From Adiantum capillus-veneris (Eukaryota > Streptophyta > Polypodiopsida > Polypodiales > Pteridaceae), in the NCBI GenBank assembly GCA_014529385.2, contig CM043954.1, forward strand, positions 94,195,247-94,259,246: a stretch of 64,000 nt of DNA, in the 5' to 3' direction. Positions 34,835 to 45,763 of the stretch are shown here, piece by piece. Numbering within the stretch: the first letter of the stretch is position 1; each line of letters starts with the position of its first letter. A program made the translations under genes and the position numbers. The notes below the pieces were generated by a model. That model was not told the DNA's origin, ran no database searches, and worked only from the letters and a program-made list of their open reading frames with translations.

Positions 34835-36404
34835 CTAATTTTTTTCCCAAGTAGCACCTTCCTCAGGTTGATCTTTCCACTTGATTAAGGCTTGTTGACG
34901 TCATGATGATGAATACGTAACTCATGATAGTCGAGAATACGTTCAGGTTCATGCGGTAAGGTAGGAGGTTCAATGAAATCAACCAGAATCTGTTGGTCAA
35001 TGACATTGTCGTCCCCATGTAACCACTTACGTAAACGGATTACATGAAACACCGGATGGATACGAGAATGTGTAGGTAGCAATAATATGCAGGCACGATC
35101 ACCTACTCGCTTGAGAATTTTGAAAGGCCCACCATATCGGGGATATAATTTAGGTGTTGGCCCAGTTTTTAGACTTTTTGAATGTTCTGGCAGACGTAAA
35201 AATACTTCCTCCCCTTCCTCAAAGGTAACTTGCCAACGTTTCTCATCAGCATACTTATACCGATCCTGTGGTTTTGTCGGACATTCTGACGAGCAAGTTT
35301 CATCATATCCATGTGGTCTTGGAGAAAATCCTTAACCTATTGAAGCTTTTCGGTTGCCAAACCCACCGTAACAGGTGACCTAGGTTGAAACCCATACATG
35401 AGCATGAAAGGAATAAATCCAGTTGTGACATGCTTAGCACTAATGTAGACAAACTCAAGAATAGGTAAGTATTCTTCCCAGTCTGACTATTTTTTGTTGG
35501 CGTATGCTCTTAGCATATCCTCTAGCACTTGGTTAACTCGTTCAGTCTAACCATCTATTTTTGGATGATCGGCTGTATTGAGGTTTAGTTGTGTACCCAA
35601 TCGTTTGAACACAGCCCTTCAAAAATGAATGTTAAACTTGGGATCATGATCACTGACAATGTTACTTGGCAAACCATACAACTTGTATAGATTGTCCACA
35701 AATAACTTGGCTAGTTCTGGTGTCTTAACCGTTGATTTGGTTGGAATAAACTTACATAGTTTAGTCAACTGGTCTACGACCACCCATACCGAGTCATGAC
35801 CTCGTACAGTGGTTGGTAAACCCACAATAAAGTCCATAGAGATACTTTCCCATTTTCCATTGGGAATCTCCAAAGGATGTAAGAGTCCTCCTGATTTCAG
35901 GTGCTCTGCTTTGTTAACTTGAAATTTTTGGCAATGCAAGACATAAGCTTGAACAAAGCCATGTAAACCTGGCCAGTAAAACTGTCATCGTACGAGAGCA
36001 TAAGTTTTTCTAATACCCGGGTGCCCTGCACTTGGACTATCATGACATTCATAAAGAATTTGGCGTCGAATGTCTATGTTCATCGGTACACAAACTCTCC
36101 CCTTATGGAGTAGGTACCCATTGTCGATGGTGAAATGCTTCCATCACTATAGTTCATCACTCAATAGAGGAGAACTATGTGTGGAGGTTAATGTTACACT
36201 ACAATCATTGGAGTGGGAAGGATCCCTCATTTGTACATGGCTCCACACTTTGGAATATGCTTCATCATGCTCATATTTGCCTTTGAGAGAATCCAAAAAT
36301 TCACTACGAGGTTTCGTGAACAAGAGAGAATTGATCTCTGGCATATGACTTAGAGCGTTGTCGAGAAATTTGTGGTCTTGCCAGGAAAGCACCGGGCTTG
36401 TGGC
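34835..36404 (-). pseudogene. pol: Gypsy B integrase with chromodomain
   Basis: Minus strand. The finger region runs from about 36400 (VLSWQDHKFLDNALSHMPE) to CQKFQVNKAEH at 35935. The core shows SMDFIVGLPTTVRGHDSVWV with the first Asp and NIVSDHDPKFNIHF with the second. The C-terminal block at 35082-34885 has HPVFHVIRLRKWL. It runs across a frame change into a chromodomain-like end (ERILDYHELRIH ... KWKDQPEEGATWE), stopping at about 34835. Several stops lie between 35100 and 35620. The chromodomain marks it as a chromovirus. Confidence 0.85.
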
Positions 36405-36533
36405 TGTGAGAGTTTGTGAGAGAACTCAACAAAAACTATATGAAGGAGTTACACCATAGATGCCATGAAGGCTAGGGTTTGGAAAGAAGTGCAATCAAAG
36501 AAGACCCACTCTTTCTCTCTTGCACACACACAA

Positions 36534-37120
36534 TGTTAACCCTCATGGCTCACGGACACCCCATCACCTACGACGGATGTGTATTATGTATTTGGTAGAT
36601 TCAGGTACCGGGCTTGTCGGACCAATAGGAATAGGGTAAGAGTGATCGCCGATGAGAGGCGCACTCTAACTGGGACATTCAAGGGATTAGTTGGCTAAGC
36701 ATGCGCGCCCAAGTGTGAATGGGGTGAGCTCATATAAAAGCCAACTAAACCTAAAATTCACTCATTCTCTCATTTGTGCAATAGAAGAGTGCTCTTGCTC
36801 CATCTCCATCTCCATCTTCTTCTTCTTCACCTCCTTGTGTGTGTGTGTGTATGTGAGAGAGAGAGAGAGGGAGAGTGTGTGTGCGATCGAGCATTACGAA
36901 GGCACGACGGCGGCGAAGCGGTTGAGCGCAGCACGACTGCAGCTTCTTCTTCTTCGCGGTGAGGAATCCACTACGAAGGCGAGCGTAGAGCGGTGAGTGA
37001 CACACCCTTTGCTCTCTTGAGCTTGCTAGTTTAGGCTTGTTGTGTGCTTGGAGCCATTTGTGGCTCTCACACGGTGTATCGGCAAGTCCTTTGCTTCGAC
37101 AGTGCGGCAAGGAGCGCACA
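36534..37120 (+). repeat. 5' LTR of gypsy C
   Basis: TGTTAACC ... GAGCGCACA. The right copy ends CG instead of CA. A GT/GA microsatellite of variable length lies in the middle (about 36836-36880). Confidence 0.95.
36733..36740 (+). promoter_or_regulatory. TATA box in the gypsy C LTR
   Basis: TATAAAAG, conserved in the 3' LTR (49724-49731). It would drive the genomic RNA. Confidence 0.65.
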
Positions 37121-37124
37121 TTTT

Positions 37125-37142
37125 TGGCGCCGTTGCCGGGGA
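37125..37142 (+). other. Primer binding site, tRNA-Asp type
   Basis: TGGCGCCGTTGCCGGGGA starts four bases after the 5' LTR. This word is the well-known PBS of Athila and Tat elements. Confidence 0.92.
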
Positions 37143-37924
37143 AATGCCCTACACTAAGCTCGGTTAAGCACTTTACGCTTTCTTGTGGTGCAATTTCTAT
37201 CATAGGAAAGGTAGGGAATGAGTGTGTGTAGTTGTGTGGAGAAGGATTTGTGAAGAAGGAAGGTGTGTGGTTGTGTGGAGAAGGTTTTTTGTTACATTGT
37301 ACTGTCTTTTTTGTTTTCTGTTAAAGAAGGAGTTACATTTTTTTTGCAATGTACTGTTAGAATTAAGGTATTAGCTATGGAATGTTAGTTCTGTAAGGTT
37401 CAATGTTAGTTCTGTAAGGTTAGTTTTGTAGATCTGTTAGCTACTGTAGTACTGTGTAAACAGTGTTAGAGTGTGTGTGGCAGTATCTCCATTAGCTGTA
37501 AGTAGATAAGTTAGGTGTAGGTTAAGTGTGTGTGTGTGTGCGCGTGCGCGGCGCGGCCACGATGACTTTTTTTTTTTAATTTAAAATTAAAAAAATTAAA
37601 AAAAATTCAAAAATTTATTTTCGGGCTGGGGATCATTCCCCAAGCTCAAGCCCAAACCCAGACCTTAGTCCTCAATTTTAAAAAATATTTTATACACCTT
37701 TTTATATTTAAAAACTATTTTTAGGATTTCGAGGACTATAAAAACTATTTTTAGGATTTCGAGGGCTTCACGTAGCCAAATAGAGAGCTGTAAAGCACGG
37801 CACGTTCCTTTAGCTAAAACGCTCCTCTTGACCTATTACACGCCATATTTTGTGGCTCGGTTACAAAAAATAACCAAAAATAACAAAAAACTTGGGTTAT
37901 AAACAAAAAAAAAAAAAAAACTAA
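37143..37924 (+). other. Gypsy C leader, no gene recognised
   Basis: About 780 bases with GT-rich and A/T-rich low-complexity parts. A 30-bp direct duplication (AAAAACTATTTTTAGGATTTC at about 37709 and 37739) and an A-run of 17 just before the first coding ORF are present. Confidence 0.7.
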
Positions 37925-37975
37925 GTGAGCGGCCTTCACGGGCACTCACCAACGCGCTTAGAGTGTGGAAGTCAT

Positions 37976-38626
37976 ATGAACCTACGCTCTGGACGAGTGT
38001 TAGAGCACGAGCATATTGGTAGTGCCTCCATTTACGCGGGCATCCATTATTCCTCCACCCTAGGTTTTGGACCTTCGGCCGGGACTCAAGGTAGCGCGAC
38101 CCAAGATCCTCATATCGCGTCTAGTGATTCTTCCTCTAACTACAAAGTCATGGAGGGGTATCCTACACCAAACCCTGATAGTTCAAGTCAAGACATGCAT
38201 GCCATGGGCCCACGGCCCGGGTCCAGCGTGTTTAGCCGCTTAAAAGAGACCCTTAGTAGAGCTACTCACTCCGAACATGCGGTTAATGAAATAAATGAAG
38301 GGAGTGGGGAAGTAAATTCGTCATTCATGCCTAAAATAGACCTTATGCTTCTTGAGAGTGTGCATGTGAATGTTCCATCCACTGCACCTCCTGATCCTTT
38401 AGGACTATCTCCCTCTGAGGTTTTACTACCCGATGGTGGGAGTCTTGCCGAAGTACAAGAGATCGAACGCTATATGCAAGCAACAAGGGAGAGGGAAATT
38501 GAGAACCTACGAGGGCTAGAACAAAGTCGAGCCCTGAAAGCAAAGGCTCCTATGACAACAATCATACAGCCGAGCAACCGCTCCCAAGGTAGCAGTCACG
38601 GAGGGGCAAGCAATGGGGAGCAATAA
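37976..38626 (+). CDS. Gypsy C N-terminal ORF (216 aa), probable Gag leader
   Basis: From ATG 37976 to TAA 38626; the frame is open a further 51 bases upstream without an ATG. The protein starts MNLRSGRVLEHEHIG and is hydrophilic, Ser/Pro/Gly-rich and mostly disordered. A charged helix follows near the end (EIERYMQATREREIENLRG). It overlaps the following Gag frame by 14 bases in another frame. It could be the true Gag N-terminus shifted by an indel, or a separate upstream ORF. An LRSGR-like start is common in large plant gypsy Gags. The A/T-rich leader before it argues that translation begins near here. Confidence 0.55.
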   Translation: MNLRSGRVLEHEHIGSASIYAGIHYSSTLGFGPSAGTQGSATQDPHIASSDSSSNYKVMEGYPTPNPDSSSQDMHAMGPRPGSSVFSRLKETLSRATHSEHAVNEINEGSGEVNSSFMPKIDLMLLESVHVNVPSTAPPDPLGLSPSEVLLPDGGSLAEVQEIERYMQATREREIENLRGLEQSRALKAKAPMTTIIQPSNRSQGSSHGGASNGEQ

Positions 38627-41153
38627 TGCTTCCACTTCAAGGGAAACCTCCAGCACACCAGGCCTAGATGGGATATTCCTAAACGAAAATTGGGAGTATG
38701 ACCTACAAGCAGAAGCTTTAACTGATCGGTACACAGGACACACCTATCATGTGGGTTGGTTAGATGTTCTACAATCCACATCGGGTGCTACTAGCATAGA
38801 TGAGCAACAACAGAAAGTCTGTGATGTCCTCCATAGGATTGTTGAGTTAGAAAGACAGAACACAGGGATCAACATGCCTTCAATAGGCCTAATGAGATTC
38901 TTGGATACGGGAAAGGCCAACCAACCAACCCTGTCACAAATGGAGACCCCCTCAGTGAGCCCCATTGATCCTCCATATGTTGTTTCGCCAGGAGCCTCAG
39001 TAAAATCTGAGCCCACAAGTGGCATCTTTACGTTCCCACATCTAGCTCATCTTTCTCTTAATGACACTACGGCTACCATGCATATCCCAATGGTGAGCAT
39101 GACAAGAAGTACACCATGGAGTTCATTTGTTAACACTGCGCCGATGCCTAGTAGCACAGTGCCCCCAACTATACCTACATGTATGTATCAATCATGTGCA
39201 CCTGTCGTACCTCAGCCTCATGTAGCTCCTACACCTCCGATAATTCCAAGAGCTTACAATCCACAATGGAATTATCCAAGCTCTTATACAAGTGGAGCCA
39301 TTCCATTTAATAATAACATGCCATATCAAGCACCCCCTATGCCTAGGGCCACGCCTGTAAACTTTGGACCACCGTCTGGTACACCACCATACGAAATATG
39401 GGACCCAAGAGCCGCGTGTATGCCAAGGCCAAGGCCAACTCCAATCTCACATGTGGTTCCAGGAGCACATACACCCATTATACTTGCTCAAATAGGAGAT
39501 TTGGCAGCATTTGCTCAAACTATCGGTCGCTCTATTGCGGAAAACATGCATGGTGCACCTGATAGAGAGCCTAGGAGCAAGGCAGTTCAAGTAGCTAAGC
39601 TCGCATAGAAATTCAATGGAGACGAAGATGCTAGAAAGCATATGGAAGTCTTTGAACATGTGTGCGATTCCTTGGAAGAGCACAATGAGCTACATAAGTG
39701 TAAGGCTTTGAGTTTGACCCTAAGCGGAAAGGCTGGAGATTGGTATAGCACCTTAAGAGTAGAAGAAAAAACGATCTACTCTACTCTTAGGAGACTGTTC
39801 TTAAAAGAATACATACGAGAGGGAGTACTTTGGGGTGTAGCCTCTCAGCTACAGAAAGCCCAACGAGAAGAAGGTGAATCCGTGAGAGACTTCATTAGTC
39901 GCCTAAAGAATTTGAATTCTCGATGCAATCCAAACGAGCGATTCAACAACAACCAATTGCTCGATAGATTCATTAGGGGACTACGACATGAAAGTATCTA
40001 TAATGGCCTAGTCATTAGAGGTATCACTACTTGGGAAGCAGTCACCATGAATGCAATCCAATTGGAGGATAATTTAATGATTGCAGGAGAAAGAGTGTCT
40101 GCCGAGCTGAAGTCAAGTAGCTCCCAAGCATCAGGGCATGAGCCAATGAAGATAAACCCAATCGTGAAAGAGCAAATGATATCTGAGATGACTTTGGCAG
40201 ATCTCACAAAGGCCATCCAAGAAATCCTTAGGGGTAATCGTGCTCCACAAAACACTCATATGTATCCAAGAAGGGAGCAACAATGGTGCTCAATTTGCTT
40301 GGGCCCACATACTACGAGTGAATGCCCTACTTTCAGAGTAAAGTTTAACGGGACTTGTAACGCGTGTGGTAGGTATGGCCATCAAGCGAAGGATTGCCTA
40401 ATGCTTAAACGCATCATGGAAAATAGACCGCCTATAGCTTGGGCAGACTCACCTCGAGTTCCTGCATTGATGCCTACCCCACCCATGGAGCAACAGTTGC
40501 CATTACAGCACATCGTCTCTAGAACCCAAAATGTGGTCCAAACCACACCGTTGCCACCTCCAGTGCTAGGACCGCAACCCCCTCATCCAAGAGTTACACC
40601 TATGAACCAAACAGGTTGCGAGTCATCTAGTACTTATGTAGATTGCGAAGAGGACATAGACTCTAGTATCACCTATGGAGTCGACATGCTTGAGGAGTGT
40701 CCCATGTACTATATGGAAGACCATTGGGGACAAATCAAACCGGTATATCAAGCTACTGCGCTAGCAGCAAGAGGCCAAAACATTAATAGTTTTGCCAGGA
40801 GACCACCTCTTCAGTGCTACGAATGTGGTGGACCACATCGAGTAGCTGAGTGCCCCATTAGAATACAAAAGAATGCCGCACTAATGCAAACCAGTCAAGG
40901 GAGTGCATTGGCAATGCCAATACTCACTTGTAACCATTGTGGCATAGATCATTTGATCGCACAGTGTCCTAACAATCCAAACGCACCGAAAATCACACCA
41001 TTGAACATAATAGAGATTGTTGATGGGACACCACCAACTATAAACATAGCACCAGTGAATGCACTCACACGGTCGATGCTCCAAAAGCAAAATTACATCC
41101 TCGAAGAGAGAGATGCTGCGTCCATTGGCCGAGCAAGAAAGAAGGAAACATGA
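38613..41153 (+). pseudogene. gag: Gypsy C Gag with four zinc knuckles, one in-frame TAG
   Basis: The frame is open from ATG 38613 to TGA 41151-41153, with one TAG at 39606-39608. The N-terminal third is Pro/Thr-rich. The retrotransposon-gag fold follows the stop (FNGDEDARKHMEVFEHV, WYSTLRVEEKTIYSTLRR, SVRDFISRLKNLNSRC). Then come four Cys/His knuckles: CSICLGPHTTSEC, CNACGRYGHQAKDC, CYECGGPHRVAEC and CNHCGIDHLIAQC. The second is the standard CX2CX4HX4C; the other three have X3 before His. Gag would form the particle and bind RNA. The reading continues in frame past the TGA into pol. Both stops can arise from single C-to-T changes. Confidence 0.88.
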
Positions 41154-42416
41154 AGAAAGAAATCCCTTAATGCTTCTAGCTCAAAACCTAGTTCAAAGAC
41201 TAACATAGGGACAGGAGAGGATCCCGTGTATATGAATGACCCTGAGGATGACTCAGATTTGATAGAGACCACGGAGACCAAAACTGTTACTACAAAGGAA
41301 AAAGCCAGTGAGGAGGATCACGAGAGGGAATTACGACGAACACCAAAAGAGTATTCAAAGTTAAACTACCCAGTTGCGAACCCCCAAGATAAGCCACGAG
41401 AGACAAGAAATGAGGATTGCAAGAGAAAGATTGGAACCTATCCAAACCCAACAGTGGAAATTGAACGAGTCCAACAACTGAGGGGTTTGGTGGAAGAAAC
41501 TCAACGAACATTAGAACCTGAACCCAAAAATATCCAGATGTCGAACACAGTGTTTCCCACACAAGTTCAACCTCACAAGAACTACAGGCCGTTAGCTATA
41601 CCCAGTATCATTCGGGAAGAGAGTGAGAGTAGGACATCTGAAAGTGGACACACACCTTTCCTACTAGAGAGAATGTTTGGTGAGGGAATGCCCGACCCCC
41701 TTGAGGAAGTGGAGACTCCATCTTCACCATTCTCTTGTCAGGGTCCTACGTCCCACAAGATACCATTAAATGTTGCCAAATTGATGGATTTCATGTCTTC
41801 AGAAGTTAGAAACACCATCATGTCCAAACTATATAAAGACCCCGAGCTAGTCTCAGCTCTTCGAGCCTTCCTCAACGGAGAATTACAGGCCGGATTACCA
41901 CAGTTTGCACATATGAACAAACCTGACTCGGTAATGAATGATGAGGAACATTTAGCACCACCATCTGACCTAGCAGGACATGAATCTGTAATTGAAGTAC
42001 CCGTTAACAAGTTGGGGCAATACTTTGAAGGTGATGAATCTAATGCTACTCTACCAATCACTACTAAAGGATTAACTGTAAAGGGAGTCCTTGATGGTGG
42101 TGCAGGAGTCAGCATGGTGACAAAGAGTTGTTGGGAGTCTATGGGGCGACCTCACCTTGAAGCCACAAGCGTAGTGGTAAAAATGGCTAATGGATCTATT
42201 GTTACGCCTATTGGAATGCTTAAGGATCTCAGGATCAAGGTCTTGGGACACAAGGTAAGGCAGACTTTCATTGTTATGGATTTTTCCAAGCATCCTATGT
42301 CATTTGAGATGATCTTAGGGCGTCCATTCATGAGGGAATCAAAAATGGTGCATGACTGGTCCAAAATCACGTCTACTTACAGTTCCAAGACTCTGTCATT
42401 CGAGTTGATCTTTTAA
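41154..42416 (+). pseudogene. pol: Gypsy C first protease region
   Basis: In frame with Gag, from after TGA 41153 to TAA 42416 (internal ATG 41226). The first half is a charged Pro/Glu-rich spacer. From about 41990 a retropepsin-like domain appears: LDGGAGVSMVTKSCW with the Asp at 42093-42095, FIVMDFSKHPMSFEMILGRPF, then MVHDWSKIT. The motif is D-G-G-A, with Gly where Thr or Ser is usual. The TAA end is produced by a frameshift near 42380; the other frame continues sensibly (FQDSVIRVDLLSGR) into RT. Confidence 0.85.
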
Positions 42417-45097
42417 GTGGTCGAACACATCCTCTAGGAAATAAATTCATCATTGATAATCGATCAGACACAACAATTCACTCAGCTCCATTACAGTATT
42501 GTTACACGTGTAATGAAGACACGGATATTGGGGAGAACTCTCCTTATATGGATATCCTACCCGGAATGGCTGAGTCAGACAATGTCGATTGGGTACACCT
42601 AGCGGCAACTATAGATACATGGGGAGCTAGAGGAACAACCTGGGTAACACTAGATGGGGAAGAGATACCACACATTGCACCACTAAACATGTTAGGTGTA
42701 GCGCATGTAACATCCGATGATAAGAAAGAGGCACACCTACCTGAGAGTGAAACCGATGATTCCTCAAAGGCTTCAGGCCAATACACATCAGAAACGAAAT
42801 CTCAGGGAGAAATGGATTCAGAATATGAGAGTGAAGAAGATACAAGCGAAGACCTATCAAGCAAGTCGAGTTCAAACATTTACCCAAATCAAAACCTTAA
42901 CAAGAAACAAAGGTCATATAAGAGACGACGATATCGAGCGAATGTGAGAGCTAGGATAAACAAGGAAAGATCTACTGCAGAATGGCTTAGCTATCTAGGG
43001 ACATGTGATGCTCATCGAAAGCTAGTAGACAATTGGGGTGAACATCTCCAGAGTGTCATGTGGTGCAGCCCGCGACCTATTGACCTCGCTCAATTGGAGG
43101 TTACGATGAAATTGAGTCAAACTATAAGAAGACGTCAAAACCGAGAGTTAGCACAACAACAAAAGGAGGCAGAACTAAAAGAAAGGTCTCCGTCAGGACA
43201 AGAGCCTGCTGACTTACATACGGCTCCTGAACATTTTAAATCTTATACCACGGGGGAGCGAAAGGTTGTGTATGCCAAAGCCCAACGAATACCTACCAAT
43301 GGAAGCAGTGGAGTCTATGATGGTCCAACGGTAGTTAAAGAGATAGAATTAGCAGAACCAGGTGAGGAGTCTAAACCAGTCTTTATTGCTCAAGACCTTA
43401 CCGAAACTGAAGAGGCTGTACTTAAGGAGCTCCTCAAGGAATACAAGGATATCTTTGCTTGGACATATCATGACATGAAGGGCGTTCCACCTTCTGTGGT
43501 GCAACATACAAATCCCATGATCAACACTGCTAAACCCGTCCAGCAACGACCCTATCCAATGAATCCTAAGTACGCCAAAATTGTACAAGAGGAGATTGAA
43601 AAACTTATCCAATGTGGATTCATATACCCTATTGAGCACTCAGAATGGGTTTCTCCAATAGTCATTGTGCCAAAAAAGAATGGGAAACTAAGAGTGTGCG
43701 TGGACCTCAAGAAAGTTAATGCAGTTACTAGGAGAGATCATTATCCCTTGCCATATTCAGAACACGTGCTTGAAAGAGTTGCGGGCAAGGAAGCTTATAG
43801 CTTTTTAGATGGGTACTCTGGTTATAATCAAATCACAATTGCATTAGAGGACCGAGCTAAAACTGCTTTTATCACAGAGTTTGGAGTGTTTTCATTTCGT
43901 GTTATGGCTTTTGGCTTAACGAATGCACCTGCTACATTCCAACGATTAATAAACACTGCGTTTAAAGAATTTCTAAGGGAGTTTTGTGAAGCTTTCCTAG
44001 ACGACCTTTGTGTTTATTCTTCTTGGGAGAAGCATTTGTTATATCTACGAAAAATATTTGAAAGGTGCAGATTTTATCGCATCTCATTGAACCCTTTCAA
44101 ATGCCAATTTTGGGTTAAGCATGGAGTCATTCTAGGGCATATAGTGTCCAAGAACGGGATATCCACAGATGAGAGTAAGATTAAAGCCATTGCCGATTTG
44201 CCACCACCTACGAACTATAAAGGAGTTCAAAGATTTATGGGCCATGTTGGTTATTATTGAAGATTTATTTTAAACTTTTCCGAGATAGCGCGTCCATTGT
44301 ACAAGCTTCTTATCGAGTTTCACTGGACGGAAGAATGTCATCAATCTTATGAGTTATTAAAGAAGGCCCTAACAAGTGCTCCAATCCTGCGAACACCCGA
44401 TTGGAATGTACCTTTTCATGTGCATATTGATGCATCAAATTTTGCTATTGGGTGTGTTCTAACTCAACCAGGAGAACATAAATTGGACTACCCTATTAGC
44501 TTTGCAAGTCTCCAATTAAATGATGCCGAGATGAACTACACTACTACAGAGCGCGAAGGTCTAGCTATGATTTACGCAGTAAAGAAATTTCGCTATTACC
44601 TTCTTGCTACCAAGTTTGTGTTTTATGTTGATCATCAAGCATTGCTATATTTGGTAAACAAGCCGTGTTCCACAGGTCGAATTACACGATGGTTGTTAAT
44701 TCTTCTTGAGTTTGACTTCACCGTTGTTGTGAGGCCTGGGAGGAAACATGTCATGGCGGATCATTTATCTCGTATCCCTAATGGCGAAGCTCCTACGGGG
44801 GTTGATGATGAATTGCCTTATACTCCTTTGTTCATTGTTGAGACAATGCCTGAATGGAGTGAAAAGATTGTTAACTTCTTAGTTAATGGTTTTCCACCCA
44901 AGGAACTGCGAAAAGATATAGCTCGAAAATTAATCAAGGAATGCGAACCCTATTGCTTACTGGCTGGAACTCTCCATAAGAGAGGAAAAGATGATGTTCG
45001 TAGACGTTGTGCCCGCGAGGATGAGTATTTATATATTCTACAAGAGGCACACATGGGTGTAGCTGGTGGTCACTTTTCAGGAAACTTGACTGCCTGA
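42417..45097 (+). pseudogene. pol: Gypsy C reverse transcriptase and RNase H
   Basis: One frame from about 42380, broken by TGA 44258-44260 and ended by TGA 45095-45097. A charged N-terminal linker (to about 43350) leads into RT: YKDIFAWTYHDMKGVPPSVV, IVIVPKKNGKLRVCVDLKKV, AYSFLDGYSGYNQITIAL, MAFGLTNAPATFQRLI and the active site AFLDDLCVY near 43999. The stop at 44258 interrupts the YYRRFI-type motif at the first Arg. RNase H follows (HVHIDASNFAIGCVLTQPG, LNYTTTERE-type block, FVFYVDHQALLYLV) and ends with RKHVMADHLSRI. No second, archaeal-type RNase H is seen before integrase, which argues against the Tat/Ogre subgroup. Confidence 0.9.
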
Positions 45098-45763
45098 AAG
45101 ATCTTACAGTCAGGCTATTGGTGGCCCACTCTGTTTAAGGATGCATCACTTTTTGCAAAGGGATGTGATGAATGCCAACGCTTCAACAAGCCACAAAGAA
45201 GGGATAGGATGCCTCTACATCCCATCAAGGTAACCCAACCATTTGAAAAGTGGGGCTTAGACTTTGTAGGACAGATTAGTCTGGCTGCACGTAACACGCA
45301 ATCACGATATATCATTGTGGCTACCGACTATGTAACCAAATGGGCTGAAGCAAAAGCAACATGAAAGACGGATGCAAAAACAACAACTAAGTTCCTCTTT
45401 GAGAACATTATCACACGTTTTGGATGCCCCTTTGAACTTGTGAGTGACAATGGAACTCATTTTATAAATGAAGTAATAAAAGAACTCACATCAAACTTCA
45501 TGATATCTCACCACAAGTCTACACCCTATTATCCCCAAGCAAATGGCCAAGTTGAGAGTACCAACAAAACTCTCATCTCCATTTTGACAAAGACAGTTGA
45601 GGCTCATCGCACTGATTGGGACCTAAAGCTTACATCAGCTTTATGGGCTTATCGTACTGCGTATAAAGTTGCTATTAATTGCACACCGTTTAAGATGGTG
45701 TATGGCCAAGAAGCAGTTATGCCATGGGAGTTTGTCATTCCTAGTCTTCGAGTAGCTTCTTAA
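45098..45763 (+). pseudogene. pol: Gypsy C integrase core
   Basis: The zinc finger spans the TGA at 45095 (HMGVAGGH before it, YWWPTLFKDASLFAKGCDEC after). The catalytic core has WGLDFVGQI (first Asp), VSDNGTHFINEVIKEL (second Asp) and QANGQVESTNKTLI (Glu). A TGA at 45362-45364 and a TAA at 45761-45763 break the frame, but all parts stay in one register. Downstream, the C-terminal barrel (RKKWFDRHLKDKDIKVGDKV) lies in the next segment. There is no chromodomain. Confidence 0.9.

Noticed and set aside
36751-37203. 150-codon minus-strand ORF, and its counterpart at 49742-50179
   Set aside because: Antisense to the gypsy C LTR, duplicated only because the LTR is, with microsatellite-derived His-Thr runs.
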